Assembly: GCA_027492035.1 (NCBI GenBank)
Contig: JAOZFT010000004.1
Location: 248,001-312,000, forward strand
DNA: 64,000 nucleotides
Origin: Thermoproteota archaeon
GTDB taxonomy: Archaea > Korarchaeota > JAOZGF01 > JAOZFZ01
Direction of reading: 5' to 3'
Of this stretch, positions 42,512 through 50,866 are shown piece by piece. Within the stretch, counting starts at the first letter, position 1. Each line of letters opens with the position of its first letter. The position numbers were made by a program, and so were the translations under genes. The notes under the pieces are model-generated. The model worked only from the letters and a program-made list of their open reading frames with translations. It did no database searches and was not told the origin of the DNA.

Positions 42512-42605
42512 AGGGTACCAATTCAGCCAGGCCGCATGGAGTTAATAAATTTCTAAAGTTTCTTGGCTGTTTTCTCGTTAAAACTCTTCCCTTTTACGTA
42601 TTGTT

Positions 42606-42908
42606 CTAATCAATTTCTATATTATCTTCGTTGAAGCCAAACTTCACCAGTAACTCAAGAGCCCTTCTCCTATGGTCCCCCTGCAGAATAATGTTCCCAT
42701 TTTTAACAGTTCCTCCGCAAGCAAGTTTACTTTTTAATTTCACAGCTAAATCTTGGACATTGATATCTTTCCCATCAAGTCCCTTTATTACTGTAACCAT
42801 TTTGCCAAATCTTTTCTTTTCAGCTGTAATAGTTATAAGCTGTTCTCCTTTAGCAACTCCCTCAAACAGTTCCTTAGGTAAACCCCACTTCTTCACTATC
42901 TCACTCAT
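42606..42908 (-). CDS. eif1: Translation initiation factor aIF1 (SUI1)
   Basis: The SUI1 fold is evident in 100 residues: [40 protein letters not shown] and [12 protein letters not shown]. aIF1 monitors start-codon selection on the small subunit. Convergent with tfb, 94 nt between stops. Secure identification. Confidence 0.95.
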   Translation of the reverse strand: MSEIVKKWGLPKELFEGVAKGEQLITITAEKKRFGKMVTVIKGLDGKDINVQDLAVKLKSKLACGGTVKNGNIILQGDHRRRALELLVKFGFNEDNIEID

Positions 42909-43198
42909 AGCCTACTTTTCCACCTGACAAAAGTAAAGCACTGTGCAAACCTTCCTTTATACTCTAACCCTATATCTCATTACCCTTTCACACACTAATA
43001 CATTATAATACCTTATTTAAATTTTTGCCAAAAACCAAAATGAAACAGGCAGCAAAACCAACTAAATTCTTTCCTTAACTTAAAAATTTTCAAAAAACAA
43101 CGGCCACAAAAAACAAAAAAATTAAAAACAAATAAAGATAAAAAAAGTAAACTTAAAACCTAGTAAAGGAAATCTTTTCAACATGGAAGGGTGCTTCT

Positions 43199-43342
43199 AT
43201 GTACATTTGTGAAAGATGCGGAAAAGAAATATCGCGAAAAGAACTAGAAGAAACACCAGGCATCCTAAGATGTCCAGAATGCGGCTTCCATGTCTTCATA
43301 AAGAAAAGGCCGCCGATAACAAAAAAGGTCAAGGCAATATAA
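43199..43342 (+). CDS. rpoP: RNA polymerase subunit P (Rpb12)
   Basis: A 47-residue protein beginning MYICERCGKEISRKELEE with a second pair CPECGF, forming the single zinc ribbon of Rpo12/RpoP, then a basic tail. The length is typical. The start is ATG 43199, behind GGAAGGG. The signal peptidase gene follows after 20 nt on the same strand. Confidence 0.92.
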   Translation: MYICERCGKEISRKELEETPGILRCPECGFHVFIKKRPPITKKVKAI

Positions 43343-43362
43343 AGGGAAAGGCGTAAAAAGTA

Positions 43363-44022
43363 ATGTTCACAGAACAAACACCGGAAAGAACACTAAAAAA
43401 AACAGTAACAAATAATAGGAACCCAGTAAACAAAATAAACAAAACAAAAAATAGCAACCAACCCAAAAAAGAAATAATAGACGCAGCAATAATAATACTT
43501 GTAACATTATTGATAAGTCAGCTGCTCTACCAAGTCCTAGCAATAACCCTAGGCATCCCCTTCCCAATACTCTATGTCTCAAGCCCATCTATGACTCCAA
43601 CCATAAACATAGGAGATCTAGTAATAGCGAAAAACATAAAACCAAGCCAAATAAAAGAAGGGGACATAATAATATTTAAAACACAAAGATCAACAGTCTA
43701 TCCCTACCCCATAATCCATAGAGTAATCAAGAAGGTGACAATAGACAACACCCTCTACCTTTACACAAAGGGGGATAACAACCTAATACAAGACCCATGG
43801 AACCCAATAAGCGAAAAAAGAGGAGACGAGATAATAGGAGAGCCCCTATTCATAATCCCGAAAATAGGATACGCGGCTATGTTCCTGCAATCGCCAATAG
43901 GAAAAGCAATCTCAATCCTATACATAATCCTCAGTTTTATCTACCTAGCGGGAACAGAGAACCTCAAAAAATTTTTAAAACCCAAAAACAAAAACAATAA
44001 AAAAGGAACGAAAGAAACATAA
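43363..44022 (+). CDS. Signal peptidase I (archaeal/ER type, S26B)
   Basis: A membrane helix (about residues 42-68) is followed by YVSSPSMTPTINIGDLVI with the catalytic Ser, IIHRVIKK with the His that replaces Lys in ER-type peptidases, and TKGDNN with the Asp. A second C-terminal helix lies at about 172-195. It removes signal peptides at the outer face. The N-terminal 40 residues are basic and cytoplasmic. The region is strikingly rich in A and C on the plus strand. Confidence 0.9.
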   Translation: MFTEQTPERTLKKTVTNNRNPVNKINKTKNSNQPKKEIIDAAIIILVTLLISQLLYQVLAITLGIPFPILYVSSPSMTPTINIGDLVIAKNIKPSQIKEGDIIIFKTQRSTVYPYPIIHRVIKKVTIDNTLYLYTKGDNNLIQDPWNPISEKRGDEIIGEPLFIIPKIGYAAMFLQSPIGKAISILYIILSFIYLAGTENLKKFLKPKNKNNKKGTKET

Positions 44023-44056
44023 AGGAAAAGAAAAAATAAAGAAGAGGCCTAAGCAA

Positions 44057-46132
44057 ATGAAAAAAACAACGAAACAACAAAAAAACAAAGAAAAAAACCT
44101 GCCAAGTACTCAATTAACTACTTCAACAAAGATTCTGCTTAAAATAAAAAATATAACACTTACAGAAAAAACAAAGCAAGCAATAACTTACACGCTAGTA
44201 ACCATGGCATTCATACTCTCAATTTACATCCGTCTACAACCAGCCTTAAGATTCGGGCCATATTTAACAGGAGACGACCCAGTTCTACACTATAGGCTAA
44301 CAAAATACGTAGTAGAAACAGGAAAACTGCCAGAAATAGATCCATTAGCCTGGTATCCATGGGGACAACACGTAACGCAGGCATTCCCTATCTTACATTA
44401 CTACCTAGGAGCATACCTCTATAAACTAACTCACCTAATACTTCCAAACCTGGACCTCTATACGTTCACGGTATACGAACCAGCCTACTTCAGCTCGCTA
44501 GCAATACCCCTAACCTACCTGATAACAAAAAAAATATGGAACAGAACAGCAGCAATATTCTCAACATATTTCGCAGCTCTAAACGGAGGATACTTAACAA
44601 GGACAATAGCAGGATTCTACAGACATGAACAATTCGCAATTCCCTTCATACTACTCTCACTCTACTTTACAATAACAGCCACCCAAACAAAAACACTCAA
44701 AAAAACAATCTTATACTCCCTCCTATCAGCCTTAGCAATCTTCACTTCAGCGGGATTATGGAAGGGGTACAGGTACCTACCAACAATATATGCATTAACA
44801 ACCTACCTCCTAATTCTACTGGAAAAAGCAAATCAAAAAAACTTAATAGCATTAACCCTCCCAACCATAGGAGAACTTATAGCAATCCCTATTTATCCAG
44901 AACTAACAGCTCACAAACTCCAAATAGACCATTACTTGGTAATCTCAGCCTTTTTTGCGGCAGCTGCAACACCACATTTCCAGAAACAAAAAACACGCCT
45001 TAAAAAATCCTTGCCGCCAATAATATTAGGAGCAATAATTGTAGCAGCCACCTACACATTGCTACACCCAACACTAGAAGGGAGACTGCAACTAATGCTA
45101 ACCCCGATAAGACAGCCAAAACTAGGAGACGTAAGATACACAGTAGCAGAACACGCCTCAGGAACATACTTCTTAAACTACATAAACTTCGGAGTAATTT
45201 ACATGGTAGCAAGTATAGCCCTGCTCTTATGGAGAAGAAGAAACGTAAACGACTACTTAATACCCTTAACAGTGATAATTTCACTTTATTTCAGCATAAG
45301 CCTAGTAAGAGTAGCGCCGCTCTACGCTGCATTCCTAGCACCAATCACCGGAATACCACTGGCATACGTAATAAACAAACTAAAACAAAAATGGGACACT
45401 ATGTGGTATATCTACCGCCAAACAACCAAGAAAAAGAAAGCGAAAAAAAGGAAGATAAAACCAAACACAAAACTGATAACCCCAACACTCCTGCTAACCT
45501 CATTAATAATACTGACACTACCCTACACAGGCTACCAAGGCTACATAATGGCGCATTCCTACCCACTAGGGTTAGCAACCTACAAAGGAAACCAAAGCGA
45601 ATGGTTCCAAGCATTAGCCTGGATAAAAAGCAACACAACGCCAACAGACATAATAGGTTCATGGTGGGACTATGGTTATTGGTTTGAGACTTATTGTAAC
45701 CGTTCAACTTTAGCTGATGGTGCTACAACTAACAGTAGTCAAATTAAGTTGTTAGCTAGGGCTTTCATGTCTGATGAGGCTTCTGCTTGGCGTTTCTTTA
45801 AAAGGTTCAATGTAAGTTACGTGGTCGTGGATGCTTTCCAGGAAATGGGTATCGGCTCCAAGCATCCCTTCTATGGTTTTGGTACGGGATCTAACTATAA
45901 ATGGACGGCTATGGCTGCAATTTTTGGTGTTTCAGCTAAAGATTACGTTAAATTTCAACAGACGCAGCAAACCGGTTATTTGTTCCTTCCCACAAGTTTG
46001 GCCCTGAATACTACCATTTTTAAGCTTTGTAGTTACCCTGAGTTTGGGAAGCAGTTAGGTATTGAGTTACAGTATTTTGAACTCGTTTATAAGTCTGAAC
46101 CTTATCCCGTGTATGTTTACAGGGTTAAATAG
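44057..46132 (+). CDS. aglB: Oligosaccharyltransferase STT3/AglB
   Basis: A GT-C glycosyltransferase of 691 residues with about 12-13 membrane helices. TGDDPVLHYR (first DxD-like site), the IDPLAWYPWGQH loop and the catalytic WWDYGYWFETY motif near residue 536 are present. It transfers a lipid-linked glycan to Asn in N-x-S/T sequons. Base composition changes abruptly at about 45655: the first three quarters are A/C-rich in the coding strand, the last quarter T/G-rich. The upstream signal peptidase shares the A/C-rich pattern. Confidence 0.95.
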   Translation: MKKTTKQQKNKEKNLPSTQLTTSTKILLKIKNITLTEKTKQAITYTLVTMAFILSIYIRLQPALRFGPYLTGDDPVLHYRLTKYVVETGKLPEIDPLAWYPWGQHVTQAFPILHYYLGAYLYKLTHLILPNLDLYTFTVYEPAYFSSLAIPLTYLITKKIWNRTAAIFSTYFAALNGGYLTRTIAGFYRHEQFAIPFILLSLYFTITATQTKTLKKTILYSLLSALAIFTSAGLWKGYRYLPTIYALTTYLLILLEKANQKNLIALTLPTIGELIAIPIYPELTAHKLQIDHYLVISAFFAAAATPHFQKQKTRLKKSLPPIILGAIIVAATYTLLHPTLEGRLQLMLTPIRQPKLGDVRYTVAEHASGTYFLNYINFGVIYMVASIALLLWRRRNVNDYLIPLTVIISLYFSISLVRVAPLYAAFLAPITGIPLAYVINKLKQKWDTMWYIYRQTTKKKKAKKRKIKPNTKLITPTLLLTSLIILTLPYTGYQGYIMAHSYPLGLATYKGNQSEWFQALAWIKSNTTPTDIIGSWWDYGYWFETYCNRSTLADGATTNSSQIKLLARAFMSDEASAWRFFKRFNVSYVVVDAFQEMGIGSKHPFYGFGTGSNYKWTAMAAIFGVSAKDYVKFQQTQQTGYLFLPTSLALNTTIFKLCSYPEFGKQLGIELQYFELVYKSEPYPVYVYRVK

Positions 46133-46605
46133 TTCTTTCCTTATCCTGGGAATTTCTGGATTCCCAGTAGTTTTGTAGCTTTTATTGAATATTTTCTGGT
46201 ATCCTCTTTCCTTTAGCTTTCTCTTTCGTGTCGATGTCATCCATTTTATTGCTGGGTTTTCTTTTAATTTTTTGGGTTGAATTCTTTTATTCTAGTAGAT
46301 GCATGATACTGGAGAATCTTTCTATTTATTGCTTTTTTGAGTGTTTTCCTCCTCTTGAGTTGTTTGCTTATTTTCCTTTTTTAGCTGTTTTTCCGTTCCT
46401 TTTTCTGTGTTCTTCCAGTTTAGGTAAAGAAAAGAAGTTTTGCCAGGTTACATGGACTCCTCAAGCTTATTCCTTTTAAAGAAACTTGTTGCAGGGTCAA
46501 CAATTAAGAAAGCTGTTGAGGAAGCAATTAAAGAGGTTGGTGTGGACCCTTTTTCAGAATTCAAACCCATTACTATCCTCTGTGGAGAGAAGGCCGGAAA
46601 CTATC
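46133..46605 (+). other. Intergenic region, T-rich, with a possible gene remnant
   Basis: The first 300 bases are T-rich and show no convincing gene. From about 46440 a plus frame reads LPGYMDSSSLFLLKKLVAGS then IKKAVEEAIKEVGVDPFSEF before running into the convergent TIM gene. Its composition is coding-like but there is only a TTG start and the end overlaps TIM, so it is probably the tail of a lost gene. Confidence 0.35.
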
Positions 46606-47301
46606 CTAAACCCTCTTTAACCCCTTTTTTAAACCTTCAACTAAATCCTGTAATGCTTTTTTAGGGTTTTTTGCTTTTACAACTCCTGAAGAAATAAGTA
46701 CTCCCTCTGCACCTAACTTAATTGCTTCCTCCACATCCTCTTGGCTTTTTATCCCTGCCCCGCACACTACATGAATTAACCTATTTACATTTTTAATTAT
46801 TTTCACTGATTTTTTGAGAGTAGCTGGTTTACTTTTTGAAACAGAAGATGGCCCGCTTATTAACTCAGGCGGTTCATAAGCTATTATGTCTGGTTTGAAA
46901 GCTGTTAAGCTTAAACATTCCTCGAGAGTGCCTGCACATACACAGCTTAAAAGCTCCTCTTTCCTACATTCTGAAATCAAAAACCTAATCTCTTTTAGAT
47001 TGAGTGGATGTTCGGAATGATTAATTATTGTCCCTATTGCTCCTGCCTTTTTTGCAGCTAAAACCGTGAAGAAACCTGTGTTTCTACCTGGCTTTACCGG
47101 GTCTATATGTTGAGCTAAAACAGGCAGGTTGACATTTTTTTTTACTCTGTAAATGTCTGATGATTGAACAGCAGCTAATATCTCTACATTCTCGCTTTCA
47201 CGTACATTTTTAATTATTTCTGCAAGTTCAATAGCTTTTTCCCCTGTGGCTTCTGGATATGTTTTAAAGTTTATGATAATGACTGGAAAACTGATTTCCA
47301 A
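46606..47301 (-). CDS. tpiA: Triosephosphate isomerase
   Basis: The archaeal short TIM: IIINFKTYPEATG with the substrate Lys, LPVLAQHIDPVKPGRNTGF, TIINHSEHPLNLKEI with the catalytic His, IAYEPPELIS with the catalytic Glu, and CGAGIKSQEDVEEAIKLGAEGVL with the phosphate loop (quoted in part). It interconverts DHAP and glyceraldehyde-3-phosphate. 231 residues is the usual archaeal, tetrameric form length. Confidence 0.96.
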   Translation of the reverse strand: MEISFPVIIINFKTYPEATGEKAIELAEIIKNVRESENVEILAAVQSSDIYRVKKNVNLPVLAQHIDPVKPGRNTGFFTVLAAKKAGAIGTIINHSEHPLNLKEIRFLISECRKEELLSCVCAGTLEECLSLTAFKPDIIAYEPPELISGPSSVSKSKPATLKKSVKIIKNVNRLIHVVCGAGIKSQEDVEEAIKLGAEGVLISSGVVKAKNPKKALQDLVEGLKKGLKRV

Positions 47302-47342
47302 TTTTTCTCCTCCAAATTTTTTGTCTTTTCAGTTGTGTAGGT

Positions 47343-48362
47343 TTAAGTTGTTACATCCTCTTTTAAAATAACAATGTTTGTTCTTCCATATCCCCTCTTC
47401 TCAAGTATGCCCTTCTCCTCCAGTTTAGAAATTATTTTTGAAACAGTTGCTTTTGAAAGACCCATTTTTAATGGAAGTTCTTTTTGCTCTATCTTTCCAC
47501 CCTCCTCCTTTATTATTTCAATCAACTTTTTCTCGTCTTGTGTCAACAAAGTTGTCTTTATTATTTCCCTCCTTCTTCTGAAAAACAGTATAGCTATAAC
47601 CCCTATTGTCAAGGAGGAGGTAATTATTAAGATTTGTGTAAGATAAAGTGGTTGAGGGCTTGGGGAGGGAGTGGCGCTATTTAGTTGCTGGCTTAAGTTA
47701 TAGGTTATCATTATAAGAGGGGACTCCCTAGTTAGGTTTACAAATTTCCAGCTGAACCTTTTCCTTAAACCTATGGATGTATTGATTACAGGTTTCGGGT
47801 TTATGACAGGTAATGGGGGAATAGGTAAAAGGTCTGCTTTCTCAGGTAAAAGCGCGGTTACGTCAACTTCCCCTATTCTGACGTATTTCAAAGCTTTAAA
47901 AATAAAAGTGAAAAACTTATGGTTTTCATTATTGACTTCATGCCTTATGTATGTTCTGCCTTCTGTTTTTTCAGGTGAAGAAAATGTTACAGTTAATAGG
48001 GATGTTTCCCCTTTCTTTAATGTTTTGTTTAAATCTAGTTTAAGAAATGTTTCGTTAATATTCAAGTTTGGGTTAAACACCTCAACCACTGAAACTTTGG
48101 CAGCATCTGAAAAAATATTTCTGGGAGAAATTGCGTAAATGAACAGCGTTGGATTGGTTAAATTATCGGTTTCTGCCCTTATTTTGATTTTCATTTCGAA
48201 ATTCACATTATTTCTTCCTAAGTCAATAAATACTTCAGCTTTTTCGATGCTGTACATTGCTTCATTATTAGGTGGGGCATGTAATGGTTGAAACAGATCC
48301 GGAAGTAAAATAAGTAAAACCGTGGAAAGTAAAATTGTTTCTGCTGCTTTATGATGTTTCAT
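47343..48362 (-). CDS. Membrane-anchored winged-helix regulator
   Basis: Order of parts: a signal-like helix (about 11-27), a roughly 200-residue extracytoplasmic beta-rich domain with several N-x-S/T sites, a Pro/Ser linker, a membrane helix (about 244-264), and a C-terminal winged helix (KKLIEIIKEEGGKIEQKELP...LSKATVSKIISKLEEKGIL). The design suggests signal reception outside and DNA binding inside. Ligand and targets are unknown. The architecture is known among archaeal MarR-like membrane regulators. Confidence 0.75.
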   Translation of the reverse strand: MKHHKAAETILLSTVLLILLPDLFQPLHAPPNNEAMYSIEKAEVFIDLGRNNVNFEMKIKIRAETDNLTNPTLFIYAISPRNIFSDAAKVSVVEVFNPNLNINETFLKLDLNKTLKKGETSLLTVTFSSPEKTEGRTYIRHEVNNENHKFFTFIFKALKYVRIGEVDVTALLPEKADLLPIPPLPVINPKPVINTSIGLRKRFSWKFVNLTRESPLIMITYNLSQQLNSATPSPSPQPLYLTQILIITSSLTIGVIAILFFRRRREIIKTTLLTQDEKKLIEIIKEEGGKIEQKELPLKMGLSKATVSKIISKLEEKGILEKRGYGRTNIVILKEDVTT

Positions 48363-48423
48363 CCTTTTTTCTTCACCTTTTCAGGGAAGTTAATTTTCTA
48401 TTTAATTTCTTTTTAAAGGAACT

Positions 48424-48996
48424 TTAAAGGAATAAGCCTTCCTCCATAAGTTTCCTTCTAACTTCGTAAATGGCTTTATATATTTCTTCCAATTTCTTTG
48501 TGCCTGTGCATACAAGTTTACCCGTTCGGAAAAGCAAAAACGTGGCTTTAGGTTTTTTTTGTCTATAAATTAAACCTGGGAATTGTTCAGGCTCATAATT
48601 CGCCCCTTCTAGCTTTAAAATAGCTTTTTCTAAATGTATCTGTCTTTTAATGTCTGCTGAAGCCACTATGTTTTCGACTTTAAGTTTTGGCGGGCTTTTA
48701 AGTTTTATCCCTATTTTTCCAAGTTTCTTAATTATCCTTTCTAAGGCGTAATTTGCATCTCTTTCAGATTGAGTGCCTGTGCATACAAGTTTACCTGTTC
48801 CAAAAATTAAGAATGCTGCTTTAGGCTTCTTTAATTTATAAATTAAGCCTGGGAACTTTGAAGGGTTATAGTCAGCCCCCTCAGCTTTTAATTTTTTTGC
48901 GATATATTTTAAATCGAGTTCTGTACCTAAGTCAATTGAACTTACGGTGTTTTGAACTTTCACTTCAATTTCTTCAACAGCCAAATGAATCGCCAC
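48424..48996 (-). CDS. tbp: TATA-box binding protein
   Basis: Two direct TBP repeats are visible, each with a FPGLIYR.KKPKA.FLIF.TGKLVCTG core (residues about 45-70 and 135-160). The pseudo-symmetric saddle binds the TATA box and recruits TFB. 190 residues is the normal archaeal length, with a very short C-terminal tail. It is the only TBP gene in the window. Confidence 0.97.
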   Translation of the reverse strand: MAIHLAVEEIEVKVQNTVSSIDLGTELDLKYIAKKLKAEGADYNPSKFPGLIYKLKKPKAAFLIFGTGKLVCTGTQSERDANYALERIIKKLGKIGIKLKSPPKLKVENIVASADIKRQIHLEKAILKLEGANYEPEQFPGLIYRQKKPKATFLLFRTGKLVCTGTKKLEEIYKAIYEVRRKLMEEGLFL

Positions 48997-49072
48997 ATCT
49001 TATTCTTGTTCCTCCCTCAAAAAAATGCAGGGATTTTGATAGGTGTTTAAAGTTTATTTCTTTTAGCTCTTT

Positions 49073-49864
49073 TTAAATTTCACTGCAGTTTCTGAAGTAT
49101 GAGCTGAAACTGCTGTAAAACAGATCTTCCTCTCTGCTGATTTTCATTTCCTCACTGAATGTTCCTTCACAAAATTCTACAGGAGCTTCTCTAACTAGAA
49201 CGAAAGGGGTTAGTTCGTTTCTCTCTTTCAAATAAAGTTCAGCTATACAGGCTAAATTGTCAGCCACAGCTCTCCTTGTAAATTTCATTTTCTTCCCATA
49301 CAAATCCTCCTTCCCTCTTTCATCTATAACTGGTTTAAAACCTGAAACGGCAAGTGCAACGCCTATGTTTCCTTTTCTTAAAGGCTGGGTTTTACTGTCA
49401 ACTATCAAAATCCCTACCTTTTTTCTTCCTGTCCTCCTCAAAATTTCTTCTCTGAAGTTTTTAGCCACCATCCAGGGCTTTCTTGGATGTAGCACAGCAT
49501 ATCCTTTAGGAACGTTAGAAAGATCAATCCCAGCATTCGCAATTAAAATTCCATCCTTTAAAGTATAAACCACGCCTTTGATTCCTCCAATTATTTCATC
49601 AGCTTCCCTTAAAATCAATTCAGCCAATGCAGCAGGTATATTGTACTTTTTGGCTAGTCTTTCCCCCTCAACACTTGGTTTAACACTGAATAAACTCTTT
49701 ATTCTTCCTTGGGAGACAGACACCACTTTACTTGTCACCACAATTATATCTCTGTTTCTAATTTCTAAATTGTTTAAATGTAAAGTTTTGAAAAAGAAGG
49801 TGTAAAGGTTTTCTCTGAAATTCATCACATTGCTTTTCAAACCGTAAACTTCCACAATGCGCAC
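49073..49864 (-). CDS. cofE: Coenzyme F420-0:L-glutamate ligase family protein
   Basis: The CofE fold is recognisable: DIIVVTSKVVSVSQGRI near the N-terminus, ILIANAGIDLSNVPKGYAVL, KKVGILIVDSKTQPLRKGNI and GVALAVSGFKPV (quoted in part). CofE adds glutamates to F420-0. No other F420 genes are in the window, so the role is inferred from the family. The gene is divergent from nothing close; a small membrane gene lies 29 nt upstream on the same strand. Confidence 0.85.
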   Translation of the reverse strand: MRIVEVYGLKSNVMNFRENLYTFFFKTLHLNNLEIRNRDIIVVTSKVVSVSQGRIKSLFSVKPSVEGERLAKKYNIPAALAELILREADEIIGGIKGVVYTLKDGILIANAGIDLSNVPKGYAVLHPRKPWMVAKNFREEILRRTGRKKVGILIVDSKTQPLRKGNIGVALAVSGFKPVIDERGKEDLYGKKMKFTRRAVADNLACIAELYLKERNELTPFVLVREAPVEFCEGTFSEEMKISREEDLFYSSFSSYFRNCSEI

Positions 49865-49893
49865 CCCGCGTGGATGCTTTAAACCTTTAGAAC

Positions 49894-50031
49894 TTACTTC
49901 TTCCTCTTCTTATTCTCTCCATTACTTGCTTCTTCTCTTTTTAAGGCGTTTATTATTTGATAAGCCGATAAAACTACAGCTATTGCTGCCACCACCGCTT
50001 CCTGAAGTTGATAAAAACTGTATATGTTCAT
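49894..50031 (-). CDS. Small single-pass membrane protein (45 residues)
   Basis: ATG 50031 is preceded by AGGAGGGAG at ideal distance. The product has one hydrophobic helix (VVAAIAVVLSAYQIINAL, residues 13-30) and a basic tail ending KKRKK, giving an N-out or short hairpin anchor. No family is recognised. It lies just upstream of cofE on the same strand, so co-transcription is likely. The strong ribosome-binding site is the main evidence that it is a gene. Confidence 0.5.
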   Translation of the reverse strand: MNIYSFYQLQEAVVAAIAVVLSAYQIINALKREEASNGENKKRKK

Positions 50032-50252
50032 TCTTTCACTCCCTCCTCTTTTTTTATGAAAAAGGCATCTTTAAGGAGGAACCCTTTTTTAAATTTTCAA
50101 AAAAGGAAAAATTTTTTAAACCCTTTAAAAATAGGGAAGTTTTTGAAAACTTCAAGTTACCTCTCCTTCCTCACTCGAAAATTTAAACATAAAATTTATT
50201 AACCTTGCAAAAGGGGAGTTTTAAGGGTCATCAACTTTTTGTAACACCGTAT

Positions 50253-50266
50253 AAACCATATGGTTT
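50253..50266. promoter_or_regulatory. 14-bp perfect palindrome upstream of the ribosomal operon
   Basis: AAACCATATGGTTT is a gap-free palindrome about 60 nt upstream of the likely TATA box. It is a candidate site for a dimeric regulator. The rest of 50032-50381 holds A/T-rich promoter DNA and no gene. Confidence 0.35.
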
Positions 50267-50326
50267 TTCAGTTTTCAAAGGGAAACTGGAGCCTTTTCCA
50301 TTTAACAATTGAGGGAAAATGGTTTG

Positions 50327-50335
50327 TTTAAATAT
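50327..50335 (+). promoter_or_regulatory. Likely TATA box of the ribosomal protein operon
   Basis: TTTAAATAT lies 47 nt before the L22 GTG start at 50382, which would place the transcript start near 50360 with a short leader. Confidence 0.45.
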
Positions 50336-50381
50336 TTCAAGGAGCATTTCCGAAACCAAGAAATTAAGTGGAAAAATTTAA

Positions 50382-50864
50382 GTGAAGAAAATGCCTAAAA
50401 TAAAGTACTCACTGACTCAAGTAAATGATGAAGCCACTGCAAAATCAATGGGAAAAGATTTGGACTTGTCTTTGAAAAAAACCCGTGAACTTTGCAAATT
50501 AATTAAGGGAATGCATATTGATAAAGCAAAGAAGACTTTGCGGAACATAATTGAGAAAAGGCAAGCTGTCCCTTTTAAACGTTTCAGATCTGGTGCAGGA
50601 CATAAGAAAAACCTGCAAAAATGGGATTCAGGCAGGTACCCTGCCAAGTCAGCTAAAGAAGTGCTTAAAGTAATTGAGAATGCAGAAGCTAATGCTGAGG
50701 ACAAGGGATTAGAGCTTGAAAAATTATGGGTGAAACATGTGCTTGTTAAAGAAGGCCCAAAACTGGAAAGAGTTTTTTACCGGGCAATGGGGAGGTCAAC
50801 CCCGAAAATCCGGAGACTTGTTCATTTAGAAGTCATCCTTGAAGAACGTGAAGGGAGGGAATAA
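50382..50864 (+). CDS. rpl22: Ribosomal protein L22 (uL22)
   Basis: A 160-residue archaeal uL22: LKKTRELCKLIKGMHIDKAK near the N-terminus and PKLERVFYRAMGRSTPKIRR in the conserved hairpin that lines the exit tunnel. It opens this operon; S19, L2, L23, L4 and L3, which usually precede it in archaea, are not upstream. Start GTG 50382 or ATG 50391. Confidence 0.96.
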   Translation: MKKMPKIKYSLTQVNDEATAKSMGKDLDLSLKKTRELCKLIKGMHIDKAKKTLRNIIEKRQAVPFKRFRSGAGHKKNLQKWDSGRYPAKSAKEVLKVIENAEANAEDKGLELEKLWVKHVLVKEGPKLERVFYRAMGRSTPKIRRLVHLEVILEEREGRE

Positions 50865-50866
50865 AG

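Noticed and set aside
46228-46479. Hydrophobic plus-strand frame after STT3
   Set aside because: Composition (Phe, Leu, Ser, Cys) reflects T-rich DNA; there is no ribosome-binding site and no membrane-protein pattern of charged loops.
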